From: Nocardia elegans NBRC 108235
GTDB taxonomy: Bacteria; Actinomycetota; Actinomycetes; Mycobacteriales; Mycobacteriaceae
NCBI RefSeq assembly: GCF_001612845.1
Contig: NZ_BDBF01000038.1
Coordinates: forward strand, 22,106 to 86,105
Direction of reading: 5' to 3'
Length of the DNA stretch: 64,000 bases
Shown here: positions 27,391 to 35,919 of the stretch, piece by piece
How positions within the stretch are numbered: the first letter of the stretch is position 1
How the letters are laid out: every line of letters begins with the position of its first letter
Position numbers and translations under genes: made by a program
The notes under the pieces: generated by a model
The model's input: only the letters and a program-made list of their open reading frames with translations
What the model was told of the DNA's origin: nothing
Database searches by the model: none

Positions 27391-28764
27391 CTACTCGGCG
27401 GCGTTCTCGGCGCCCTCGGAATCGGACACCGCCTCGGCGGGCTCACCGAACATCTCGGCGGTGTCGACCGTGTTGCCCTCGGTGTCGGTGACCTTGGCCT
27501 TGATCACCACGCCGGCCAGCGCCTTACCGCGGCGCACGTCGGCGAAGATCGCGCCGAGCTGCCCGGCCTGCTGGATCTGCTGGATGAACTGTTCCGGCGC
27601 CATGCCGTAGCGCTGCGACTGGAACAGGATCCGCTCGGTCAGCTCCTGCTGGCCGACCTCGGTGTTCTCGGCTTCGGCGACCGCGTCCAGCAGCAGCTGG
27701 GTCTTCACCGACTTCTCGGCGGCCTCCTTGGAGTCCTTGTCGAACTCCTCGCGGGTGCTGCCCTGGGCCTCGAGCGCCTCGGCGAACTTCGCCTCGTCGT
27801 GGTCGAAGCCGTGCACCGCGTCGTGCAGCACGGCGTCGACCTCGGCCTGCACCGCGGCCTCGGGCAGCGGCACCTCGGTCTTGTCCAGCAGCGCCTCGAG
27901 CACCTTGTCCCGGATCTCGCCGGCCTGCTGCACCTTCTTGCTCTGCTCGACCCGCTTGCGCAGGTCTTCCTTCAGCTCGTCGATGGTGTCGAATTCGCTT
28001 GCCATCTGGGCGAATTCGTCGTCGGCCTCGGGCAGCTCGCGCTCCTTGACCGAGTTCACCTTCACGGTGATGACGGCTTCCTTACCGGCGTGCTCGCCGG
28101 CCACCAGGGTGGAGGTGAAGTCCTTGGACTCCTCCGCCTTCAGGCCGACGAGGGTGTCGTCGAGGCCCTCGATCAGCTGGCCGGAACCGACCTCGTGCGA
28201 CAGCCCGGAGGTGGTCGCCTCGGAGACCTCTTCGCCGTCCACGGTGGCCGACAGATCGATGGAGACGAAATCACCCTCCTGCACGGCGCGCTCGACGCTC
28301 TTCAGGGTGCCGAAGCGCTGGCGCAGCGACAGCAGCTGCTGCTCGATGTCCTCGTCGCCGATGCTCAGCGGATCGACGGTGACCTCGATGCTCTCGAAGT
28401 CGGGCAGCGCGATCTCGGGACGGACGTCGACCTCGGCGGTGAAGGCCAGTTCGTCGCCGTCCTCGATCTTGGTGATCTCGATTTCCGGCTGGCCGAGCAC
28501 CTTCACCTCGGAGGCGGTGACGGCCTCGCTGTAACGCGCCGGCAGCGCGTCGTTGACGACCTGCTCCAGGATGGCGCCGCGACCGAGGCGGGCCTCGAGC
28601 AGCTTGGCCGGGGCCTTGCCCGGGCGGAAGCCGGGAATGCGAACCTGCTGCGCCAGCGCCCGGTACGCCTTGTCGAAGTCCGGCTTCAGCTCCTCGAAGG
28701 GCACCTCGACATTGATGCGGACCCGGGTCGGGCTCAGCTGCTCGACGGTGCTCTTCACGGACAT
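27391..28764 (-). CDS. tig: trigger factor, ribosome-associated chaperone
   Basis: Trigger factor binds the ribosome exit tunnel and folds nascent chains. The 457-residue protein has the ribosome-binding signature GFRPGKAP near residue 46, the FKBP-type prolyl isomerase domain at about 160-245 and the long helical C-terminal arms. An acidic tail (SEGAENAAE) follows. The order tig-clpP1-clpP2-clpX is the standard actinobacterial arrangement, though terminators separate tig from clpP1. Confidence 0.97.
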   Translation of the reverse strand: MSVKSTVEQLSPTRVRINVEVPFEELKPDFDKAYRALAQQVRIPGFRPGKAPAKLLEARLGRGAILEQVVNDALPARYSEAVTASEVKVLGQPEIEITKIEDGDELAFTAEVDVRPEIALPDFESIEVTVDPLSIGDEDIEQQLLSLRQRFGTLKSVERAVQEGDFVSIDLSATVDGEEVSEATTSGLSHEVGSGQLIEGLDDTLVGLKAEESKDFTSTLVAGEHAGKEAVITVKVNSVKERELPEADDEFAQMASEFDTIDELKEDLRKRVEQSKKVQQAGEIRDKVLEALLDKTEVPLPEAAVQAEVDAVLHDAVHGFDHDEAKFAEALEAQGSTREEFDKDSKEAAEKSVKTQLLLDAVAEAENTEVGQQELTERILFQSQRYGMAPEQFIQQIQQAGQLGAIFADVRRGKALAGVVIKAKVTDTEGNTVDTAEMFGEPAEAVSDSEGAENAAE

Positions 28765-29014
28765 GCTCCTTGTTCGTTGTTCACTGGTCTGTGTGGCCGC
28801 CGGACGGAGGTGTGATCCGCCGGCGACGATGTTCGGGTGCCGTGTGACGACGGCGTCGTTTCCCCCGAAATCGCATCCCGATCAGGGTAGCAGCGCCGCC
28901 TCCCCGGGCCTCTGCGTGCCGTTGGGAGCCGGAAGCGTCCCTGCCCGGGCTTACGTCGGGTGCGGAAAACGTCCTGGGCGTACCCGGTGAGTTACCGATG
29001 TACGTGCGAAACCC

Positions 29015-29034
29015 GTTGTCCGGTTTCGGACAAC
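29015..29034 (-). terminator. weak terminator after the FKBP gene
   Basis: A perfect 8-bp stem GTTGTCCG/CGGACAAC with a 4-nt loop lies 10 bp past the FKBP stop; on the minus strand GGGTTTCG follows. The T tract is short, so efficiency is uncertain. Confidence 0.45.
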
Positions 29035-29043
29035 CTCGCAATC

Positions 29044-29631
29044 CTACGATGCCCCGCCGACCTTGACCGCGTCGGTGACGAACACCAGGGTCTCGTTCGG
29101 CTTCACGCCCTGCCCGCCCTGGCCGTAGCCGAGGTCCGGCGGGATGATCAGCAGGCGGCGGCCGCCCTGTTTGATGCCGATCAGACCCTGGTCCCAGCCC
29201 TGGATGACCTCACCGGTGCCGAGGGTGAGCGGGAAGGTCTGGCCGCGATCGAAGGAACTGTCCAGCTTCTTCTTGTCCGACCAGGTGACCAGCGAGTAGT
29301 TCATCTCCACCGGCTGGCCGCTCGCCGCCGCCGGGCCGGTGCCCTCGACGAGATCCTTGGTGACCAGTTGCTTCGGCGGATCGCAGTTGTCGGGAATGGT
29401 GATGGTCGGCGCCTGGCCGAAGCCACCGGTGACGCCGATGTCGTCGGCGGTGCATTCGCGGCCGTGGCTCGCCGTCGGAGCCGCGGCGGCCGAGGTCGCG
29501 GCCGGGGCCGGGGTGCCGGGCGCGGTGGTCGACGGGTTCGCCGAGTTGTTGTCGTTGCCCCCGCAGGCGGTGAGGGCGACCGCGGCCACCGCGACGGCGG
29601 CCGAGCCGATGATCCTGGCCAAAGTCTGCAT
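29044..29631 (-). CDS. lipoprotein FKBP-type peptidyl-prolyl isomerase
   Basis: A 195-residue lipoprotein: signal peptide with lipobox LTAC (Cys at about residue 23), a Ser/Thr/Pro/Ala-rich linker, then an FKBP domain. The domain contains GEVIQGWDQGLIGIKQGGRR and IPPDLGYG, the core of the FK506-binding pocket. It should act on the outer face of the membrane in protein folding. The ATG at 29631 gives a proper signal peptide; the frame is open to 29700. It is divergent from the phosphoketolase gene. Confidence 0.92.
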   Translation of the reverse strand: MQTLARIIGSAAVAVAAVALTACGGNDNNSANPSTTAPGTPAPAATSAAAAPTASHGRECTADDIGVTGGFGQAPTITIPDNCDPPKQLVTKDLVEGTGPAAASGQPVEMNYSLVTWSDKKKLDSSFDRGQTFPLTLGTGEVIQGWDQGLIGIKQGGRRLLIIPPDLGYGQGGQGVKPNETLVFVTDAVKVGGAS

Positions 29632-29741
29632 GCGCGGCACCCTAATCGGTGCGCACGGCGCTCTCGCGGTGGGCCCGGTAGCCTGGCCTCGAGTCTCCAT
29701 CCGAAGCGGTTAGCGAACACCCCAGTGTGAGGAGCACGATC

Positions 29742-32237
29742 GTGACCGACTTGGCGAGTTCGGAAGGACGGGTCCCGGCCACCGATCCGACCGGAGCCGA
29801 TACGGCGGCCGACAATATCGGCGGCAGTGGTGGCGCCACGATCGCGCCCGAGCCGTATCGGCTGGCCGAGGTTCCCGGCCCACTGTCACCGGACGAACTC
29901 ACCGATCTGGACGCGTGGTGGCGCGCGGCGAACTATCTCGCGGTGGGCCAGATCTATCTGACGGACAATCCCCTGCTGCGCACCCCGCTGACGGCCGAGC
30001 ACATCAAACCGCGGCTGCTGGGGCACTTCGGAACCGTGCCGGGACTGAATCTGGTGTGGGCACATGCCAATCGGGCGATCCGGGCCCGCGATCTGGACGC
30101 GGTCTTCGTCGCCGGACCCGGCCACGGCGGCCCCGGACCCAACGCATGTGCCTGGCTGGAAGGCACGTATTCCGAGCTGTACAGCAATATTTCGCGCGAC
30201 GCGACAGGAATGGGCGCGCTGTTCGCGCAGTTCTCCTATCCCGGCGGCGTACCCAGCCACTGCGCGCCGGAGACGCCGGGCTCCTTCCACGAGGGCGGCG
30301 AACTCGGCTACTCCCTGTTGCACGCCTACGGCGCCGCGCTCGATCACCCCGACCTGACCGTGTTCTGCGTGGTCGGCGACGGCGAGGCCGAAACCGGGCC
30401 GCTGGCGACCAGCTGGCACGCGAACAAATTCCTCAATCCGGCGCGCGACGGCGCGGTACTGCCGATTCTGGCGCTCAACGAATACAAGATCGCGAATCCG
30501 ACCCTGCTGGCCCGCATTCCGGAAGCCGAACTGCTCTCGCTGCTGCACGGTTACGGCTACGACCCGATCATCGTCGCCGGGCACGACCCGGCGGCCGTTC
30601 ACCAGGCGATGGCCGCGGCGCTGGATCGCAGCCTGGACCGCATCGCCGAATTCCAGCGCGCCGCACGCGAGAGCGCCGACGGCACGCGTCCCCGCTGGCC
30701 GATGATCGTGCTGCGCACGCCGAAGGGCTGGACGTGCCCGCCGGTGGTCGACGGCGACCGCGTCGAGGGCACCTTCCGCGCCCATCAGGTCCCGCTCCCG
30801 GCCGCGCGTTCCGACGACGATCACCGCCGCGTGCTCGGGCAGTGGCTGCAGTCGTATCGCCCCGCGGAACTCTTCGACGAGGACGGCCGGCCGTATCCAC
30901 AGTTGCTGCGCCAGGTTCCCCCGGGGCCGCGGCGGATGAGCGCCAATCCGGTGGCCAACGGCGGCGCCACGATGCAGGATCTGCGACTACCCGACTGGCG
31001 CCGCTACGGCGTCGAGGTTCCCGCGCCGGGCGCCACCTCGCACGAGGCCACCCAGGTGCTGGGCACCTGGCTGCGCGATGTCACCGACGCCAATCGCGAC
31101 AATTTCCTGATCTTCGCACCCGACGAATTGGCCAGTAACCGGCTTCAGGACGTGCTCACCGTCACCGGCCGCAATTGGCAGGCCGAAATCGGTGAATTCG
31201 ACGTGAAATTGGACCGCCGCGGCCGCGTGATCGAGGTGCTCTCGGAACATATGTGCCAGGGCCTGCTGGAGGGATATCTGCTCACCGGACGGCACGGCGT
31301 CTTCACCTGTTACGAGGCGTTCATCCACATCGTCGACGCGATGTTCAACCAGCACGCGAAATGGCTGGACGCCAGTGGCGCGGTGCCGTGGCGCCGACCC
31401 ATTCCGAGCCTCAATTATCTGCTGACCTCTCATGTGTGGCGGCAGGATCACAACGGATTCACCCATCAGGACCCGGGTTTCCTCGATGTGGTGATGAACA
31501 AGCAGCCGTCGATCGTGCGCGTCTATCTGCCGCCGGACGCCAATACGCTGCTGTCGACCTACGACCATTGCCTGCGCTCCCGCCATTACGTGAACGTGGT
31601 GGTGGCCGGCAAACAGCCGCAGGCGGATTGGCTGTCGATCGAAGAGGCGAGGCTGCATTGTGCCCGCGGCGCCGGAATCTGGGAATGGGCCGGCCACAAC
31701 GACGAGTCGGGCACGACACCCGACGTGGTGCTGGCCTGCGCCGGTGACGTACCGACTCTGGAGACGCTGGCGGCCGCCGCCATTCTGCGAGAACGGCTGC
31801 CGCAGTTGCGCATTCGCGTGGTGAACGTGGTCGATCTGATGCGGCTGCTGCCGGCGGACGAACATCCGCACGGCCTGCCCGATCGCGAATTCGACACCCT
31901 GTTCACCCGGGATCGGCCGATCATCTTCGCCTTCCACGGCTATCCCTGGCTGATCCACCGGCTCACCTATCGGCGCACCAACCACTCCGAGTTGCACGTG
32001 CGCGGATACAAGGAGAAGGGCACCACCACGACTCCGTTCGACATGGTGATGCTCAACGACCTCGACCGCTATCACCTGGTGATGGACGTGATCGACCGGG
32101 TTCCGGGGCTGGGCACCCAGGCGGCCGGCCTGCGCCAGGAAATGGCCGACGCCCGGTTGGCCGCGCGCATCTGGACGCGCGAGCACGGCGCCGATATTCC
32201 GGAGGTGGCCGACTGGCGCTGGCCGTACGGCCGATAA
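29742..32237 (+). CDS. xfp: phosphoketolase (xylulose 5-phosphate/fructose 6-phosphate)
   Basis: A thiamine-diphosphate enzyme that splits xylulose 5-phosphate or fructose 6-phosphate with phosphate to give acetyl phosphate. The 831-residue product has AGPGHGGPG, the ThDP-binding CVVGDGEAETGP, the EYKIANPT region and the C-terminal transketolase-like domains. Its length is typical of the family. The GTG at 29742 has GAGGAG seven bases upstream; an earlier in-frame GTG at 29727 lies before that site. No acetate kinase or phosphotransacetylase gene lies next to it in this window. Confidence 0.96.
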   Translation: MTDLASSEGRVPATDPTGADTAADNIGGSGGATIAPEPYRLAEVPGPLSPDELTDLDAWWRAANYLAVGQIYLTDNPLLRTPLTAEHIKPRLLGHFGTVPGLNLVWAHANRAIRARDLDAVFVAGPGHGGPGPNACAWLEGTYSELYSNISRDATGMGALFAQFSYPGGVPSHCAPETPGSFHEGGELGYSLLHAYGAALDHPDLTVFCVVGDGEAETGPLATSWHANKFLNPARDGAVLPILALNEYKIANPTLLARIPEAELLSLLHGYGYDPIIVAGHDPAAVHQAMAAALDRSLDRIAEFQRAARESADGTRPRWPMIVLRTPKGWTCPPVVDGDRVEGTFRAHQVPLPAARSDDDHRRVLGQWLQSYRPAELFDEDGRPYPQLLRQVPPGPRRMSANPVANGGATMQDLRLPDWRRYGVEVPAPGATSHEATQVLGTWLRDVTDANRDNFLIFAPDELASNRLQDVLTVTGRNWQAEIGEFDVKLDRRGRVIEVLSEHMCQGLLEGYLLTGRHGVFTCYEAFIHIVDAMFNQHAKWLDASGAVPWRRPIPSLNYLLTSHVWRQDHNGFTHQDPGFLDVVMNKQPSIVRVYLPPDANTLLSTYDHCLRSRHYVNVVVAGKQPQADWLSIEEARLHCARGAGIWEWAGHNDESGTTPDVVLACAGDVPTLETLAAAAILRERLPQLRIRVVNVVDLMRLLPADEHPHGLPDREFDTLFTRDRPIIFAFHGYPWLIHRLTYRRTNHSELHVRGYKEKGTTTTPFDMVMLNDLDRYHLVMDVIDRVPGLGTQAAGLRQEMADARLAARIWTREHGADIPEVADWRWPYGR

Positions 32238-32336
32238 CCCTCGTCGTACCCGTCGAACAGCGCGGGCGGCCGTTCGGAGTTAGGCTCCGCATGTGCCCGC
32301 CGGGACGGGGGTGCGAACGAGGAACGGAAATACCGC

Positions 32337-32927
32337 ATGGAACTGCGCTCTACCCCCGCGGTGGTCCCCGCCGTGCCGCCTGTCGATCCGACGCCCGCGG
32401 GCACGGCATCGTTCACCCTGCATTTCACGGGTTATCTCTATGCCGTCGGATTGCGCGACGCCTTCGCCGATCTGATCGCACGCCACGAACAGTTGCGGAC
32501 CGTATATCCGATGCCCGGCTCGAGTGCCGCGCCCCGAGTTTTGTCCGCGACCACCGCGGTGTTGCCGCGACTGGTGCCGACGCCGGTGCCCGCGGCCGAA
32601 TTATCGGCGGCGATCACCGAATTCGTGGAGACGGAAACGGCGGCGCCACTGTCGGTTCCGGTGCGGGCGAGAACTTTCCGGCCGCTCGGCGACGTCGAGG
32701 AGATTCCGCAACATTTGCTGGTGGTGATTCTGCGGCGGGCCGCGGTCGACCGCGTATCGCCGGCCCGGCTGGCGCGCGATCTCATGACCGCCTACGCCGC
32801 CCGCCGCCGTAATCTCATCCCGGCCTGGGACACGGGGCGACCCGCGCATCGGCTGACCGTCCACGAACTCCAGGGCGTGCGGCTCATCGAAGCCGGCGGC
32901 GAGCGCTTCGCGGACACCTACCGCTGA
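32337..32927 (+). CDS. condensation-domain-like N-lobe, catalytic motif lost
   Basis: A 196-residue protein of uncertain role that looks like the N-terminal lobe of an NRPS condensation domain. Residues 40-58 (LRDAFADLIARHEQLRTVY) match the RHExLRT motif. Residues 126-156 align with the active-site strand and helix, but the HHxxxDG motif reads RRAAVDR: both His are Arg (133-134), Asp138 is kept and the Gly is Arg139. Catalysis by the usual route is therefore impossible. There is no C-lobe and no adenylation or carrier domain nearby. It could be a remnant or a binding protein. The resemblance was judged by eye. Confidence 0.6.
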   Translation: MELRSTPAVVPAVPPVDPTPAGTASFTLHFTGYLYAVGLRDAFADLIARHEQLRTVYPMPGSSAAPRVLSATTAVLPRLVPTPVPAAELSAAITEFVETETAAPLSVPVRARTFRPLGDVEEIPQHLLVVILRRAAVDRVSPARLARDLMTAYAARRRNLIPAWDTGRPAHRLTVHELQGVRLIEAGGERFADTYR

Positions 32928-32930
32928 ACC

Positions 32931-33416
32931 TCAGCCGACGGCGAGTACCTCGGTGAGCCGGTCCAGAAACGGCCGCTGACCGGCGACGATCTTCTCGCGA
33001 GCGAGTTCCGGTTCGAGCCATTCGACCCGATCGATCTCCGGGAACGTCTGCATCCGACCGGATCTCGGCGGCCACTGCATCTCGAAGGTGCCGGGGACCA
33101 CCTGCTCCGGATCCAGGTCGCCGGCCACGGCCCACACGGTGACCTGCTTGCGGGAGCGACCGCTGCCGTACTGCGACTCCCCCAGCGCGATCCACTCGCC
33201 CTCGGGCACGGGCAGGCCCAGTTCCTCGGTGAACTCCCGCGCCGCAGCGGTCCGGGCATCCTCGGAATCCGGTTCGTACTCCCCCTTCGGCACCGACCAG
33301 GCGCCGGCATCCTTGCGCGCCCAGTACGGACCACCCATATGTCCGAGCAGGACCTGCAGCCGCGGGGCCTGCCGGAACAGCAGAACGCCCGCACTGTATT
33401 TCGACGCCGTGGCCAT
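32931..33416 (-). CDS. NUDIX hydrolase
   Basis: A 161-residue NUDIX protein with the metal-binding core REFTEELG preceded by E-x7, in a PKGEYEPDSEDARTAAAREF context; the first spacing is one residue longer than the strict box, as in the PKGE subgroup. WxVPKGE and a SAGVLLFR N-terminus resemble bacterial diadenosine/nucleotide hydrolases. The substrate is not assignable. It is convergent with the condensation-like gene, three bases apart, and co-directional with the glycosyltransferase gene 69 bp upstream. Confidence 0.88.
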   Translation of the reverse strand: MATASKYSAGVLLFRQAPRLQVLLGHMGGPYWARKDAGAWSVPKGEYEPDSEDARTAAAREFTEELGLPVPEGEWIALGESQYGSGRSRKQVTVWAVAGDLDPEQVVPGTFEMQWPPRSGRMQTFPEIDRVEWLEPELAREKIVAGQRPFLDRLTEVLAVG

Positions 33417-33485
33417 GGTCGCAGTCTGCCGTACCGGACCGGGGCGGTGGCGGCACAGGGCCGCCACCGCCCTGTGCCGCCCGGA

Positions 33486-35570
33486 TTACCGGGGCGGCGC
33501 CGTCAGGTCGTACACCTTGGTGCCGCCGACATCGGTGGCCGCGTAGGTACTCTCCACCCACTGGGCGATCCGGCTCGCCTCCGACGTCGCACCCGATCCG
33601 GGGCCGCTGCGCTCGGAACCGACGAAGTAGTGGATCCGCCCCTCTGCGACATCGGCACGGAACCGATCGAGGGTCGGGGACGGATCGCCGCCCCCGAAAC
33701 CGCCGATCGGCATGACCGCGTAGCCCGAATCGAGCTGCAGGTCCGCGGCACCCATCGAGCTGATGGCCGCGGCCGCCCACGTGTAGCCGGCGCCGTTGTT
33801 CTTCAGCAGATCGATCAGCTGCTGATTCGTCCGCTGCCCCATGCCGGGACCGGCCGGACGATCGGCGGCACCCCGTTCCGTGGCACCGGGTCCGTCGGCC
33901 GCCGGGTCGCCCGGCCGCGACGTCCGGCCCGGTTGTGCGGGAGATCGGTTATCGCCGGCCGAATCAGAGCCGTCGTCCGCCGGCCCGCCGCTGGGCCCCG
34001 CCGGGGCACATCCGTCCGGCCCAGCGGGACCGCACGCGCCTGCTGGGCCGCCCGGTCCGAAACCGAATCCGAAGCCACCGCTGGTCTTCGGTCCGGCGAG
34101 GACGATGCCGCCGTTGTGGGCGGAGGCGACGGTCTGGATCGAATAGGCCACCGGTGCGGCGATCGCGACGAGCACCGCGAGAACGGCCGTCCAGGTGGCC
34201 GTCCGGCGCGGCTGCGGTATCACCAGCGCGACGGTCGCGACCGCGCCCGCCACGCCGACGATCCACCGCAACCACGGCACGAAATCCGGAGTGCGATCGA
34301 GCACGATCACCGCGGTGACCGTGGTCAGCGCGGTAGCCGCGGCCAGCACGACGCGGACGCCGAGTCGATCGCGCTGCCGCCACAGCACCACCGCCCCGAT
34401 CGCGGCCGCGCCGGCGATACCGGGTGCCAGGGCGACGGTGTAGTACTGGTGGAAGATTCCCTTCATGAAGCTGAACACCAGGGCGGTGACCAGCGCCCAG
34501 CCGCCCCACAGCAGCAGTGCGGCGCGCCGGGTATCGGTGCGGGACGCGTTGCCGCACAGCACGACAGCCGCGACGCACAGGATCAGCGCTGCCGGAATCA
34601 ACCAGGCGATCTGACCGCCGACCGTCTCGCTGAACAGTCGCGTGATCCCGGCCTCCGAACCGAACGACGGTCCGTGGCCGCGGCCGCCGGGTCCGGGCGG
34701 ACCGCCGAACCCACCGCCGGAATCCACCCCGAGTCGCTGCAGTCCGTTGTAGCCGAGGGTCAGCTCGATGATCGAATTGTGCTTCGAACCACCGAAGTAC
34801 GGCCGTGAATCGGCCGGCCACAACTGCGCGACCAGCACCCACCAGCCGGCGCCGACCACCACCGCGGCTCCGGCGGCCAGCAGCTGCAGCAGGCGCTTAC
34901 CCAGCCGGGGCGGCCCGGCGAACAGATAGGTCAGCGCCAGGGCGGGCACGACCAGCAGCACCTGCAACTGCTTGGCCAGGAATCCGAGTCCGACGAAGCC
35001 GCCGCACAGCAGCAGCCAGCGCCACCGGCCGTCCTCCAGCGCACGCGTCATCGCCCATACGGCGGCGATCATCAGCAGAACCAGCAGCGCGTCCGGGTTG
35101 TTGTAGCGGAACATCAGCGTGGCCACCGGCGTCACCGCCAGCGCGAGCCCGCCGAGCAACCCGGCGCCGGGGCCGAAGGTCCGGCGTAGCGTCGACCAGA
35201 GCAGGGCGACCGCGGCGACAGCGATCACCACCTGCGGGATCAGCATGCTCCAGCTGTTCATCCCGAAGAGTCGGGCCGAGATCTCCATCGGCCACAACGA
35301 CGCCGGCGTCTTGTCGACGGTGATCGAATTGCCCCAGTCCGAGGAACCGAAGAAGAACGCCTTCCACGATTTCGCCCCGGACTGCACCGCGGCGGCATAG
35401 AAGGAGTTGGCCCAGCCGTTCGCGCTCAGATTCCACAGATAGGCGATCGCGGTGCCGCCCAGCAGCGCGGCGAGTCCCAGGTACTCCCACGGCAGGCTCC
35501 GGGTGCCGCCCCGGCCGGGCGTCGCCACCCCGTCCGCGGGGCGGCCGGGCGCGATAGCAGTTTCGGTCAT
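33486..35570 (-). CDS. ArnT/GT39-like membrane glycosyltransferase with YkcB-type C-terminal domain
   Basis: A 694-residue polytopic GT-C glycosyltransferase that should use a polyprenyl-phosphate sugar at the outer membrane face. It has about 11-13 hydrophobic helices over residues 30-480, with the first extracytoplasmic loop NGWANSFYAAAVQSG and the segment TVDKTPASLWP typical of the family. A Gly/Pro-rich low-complexity linker (about 490-580) leads to a soluble C-terminal domain with LLKNNGAGYTWAAA and GGFGGGDPSPTLDRF, as in YkcB-like proteins. Starts at 35570 and 35579 are both plausible. The acceptor is unknown. Confidence 0.85.
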   Translation of the reverse strand: MTETAIAPGRPADGVATPGRGGTRSLPWEYLGLAALLGGTAIAYLWNLSANGWANSFYAAAVQSGAKSWKAFFFGSSDWGNSITVDKTPASLWPMEISARLFGMNSWSMLIPQVVIAVAAVALLWSTLRRTFGPGAGLLGGLALAVTPVATLMFRYNNPDALLVLLMIAAVWAMTRALEDGRWRWLLLCGGFVGLGFLAKQLQVLLVVPALALTYLFAGPPRLGKRLLQLLAAGAAVVVGAGWWVLVAQLWPADSRPYFGGSKHNSIIELTLGYNGLQRLGVDSGGGFGGPPGPGGRGHGPSFGSEAGITRLFSETVGGQIAWLIPAALILCVAAVVLCGNASRTDTRRAALLLWGGWALVTALVFSFMKGIFHQYYTVALAPGIAGAAAIGAVVLWRQRDRLGVRVVLAAATALTTVTAVIVLDRTPDFVPWLRWIVGVAGAVATVALVIPQPRRTATWTAVLAVLVAIAAPVAYSIQTVASAHNGGIVLAGPKTSGGFGFGFGPGGPAGACGPAGPDGCAPAGPSGGPADDGSDSAGDNRSPAQPGRTSRPGDPAADGPGATERGAADRPAGPGMGQRTNQQLIDLLKNNGAGYTWAAAAISSMGAADLQLDSGYAVMPIGGFGGGDPSPTLDRFRADVAEGRIHYFVGSERSGPGSGATSEASRIAQWVESTYAATDVGGTKVYDLTAPPR

Positions 35571-35579
35571 GGCTGCCAT

Positions 35580-35919
35580 GATGGTCGGCCGTGCCCCCGC
35601 TGCGCTGGGACGCCGCTGGGAGAACCCTGTGAACCCGCCCAGTGATGTCCCCCGCCGCCCGGTCATCCACACCGGTTGTCGAGGAGAGAACCGTCACCCT
35701 CGCGCGATGGGGGAGAAACGGCCCCGACGGGATAGGCTCAACGGGGAGTATCGGTTACTCGTACTCCCTCCGTCGTGGATGTCTACTCTTCGCGTCGGCC
35801 ACCCAGCGGTCAGCCTTCGTGCGGGCCACGAAGCTCAGCGTCGCTGCAACCGCAGCTCCGCTGCCAACCCAGCGCCGCTGCGGTTCACCTCTGCTGCTCG
35901 AAAGGCACCACGACTACTC
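35580..35919 (+). promoter_or_regulatory. long leader of the DEAD-box helicase gene, with hairpin at 35742-35766
   Basis: This 340-bp gap holds the divergent promoters of the glycosyltransferase and helicase genes, and I see no gene in it. A perfect 7-bp stem GGGAGTA (35742-35748) / TACTCCC (35760-35766) with an 11-nt loop lies about 155 bp before the helicase ATG, extended by ACG/CGT with a bulge. Long structured leaders of RNA-helicase genes are often autoregulatory in bacteria; that reading here is inference. Confidence 0.5.

Noticed and set aside
33486..35570. A split of the glycosyltransferase at its low-complexity linker
   Set aside because: The frame is continuous and both the membrane and C-terminal domains fit one YkcB-like protein.
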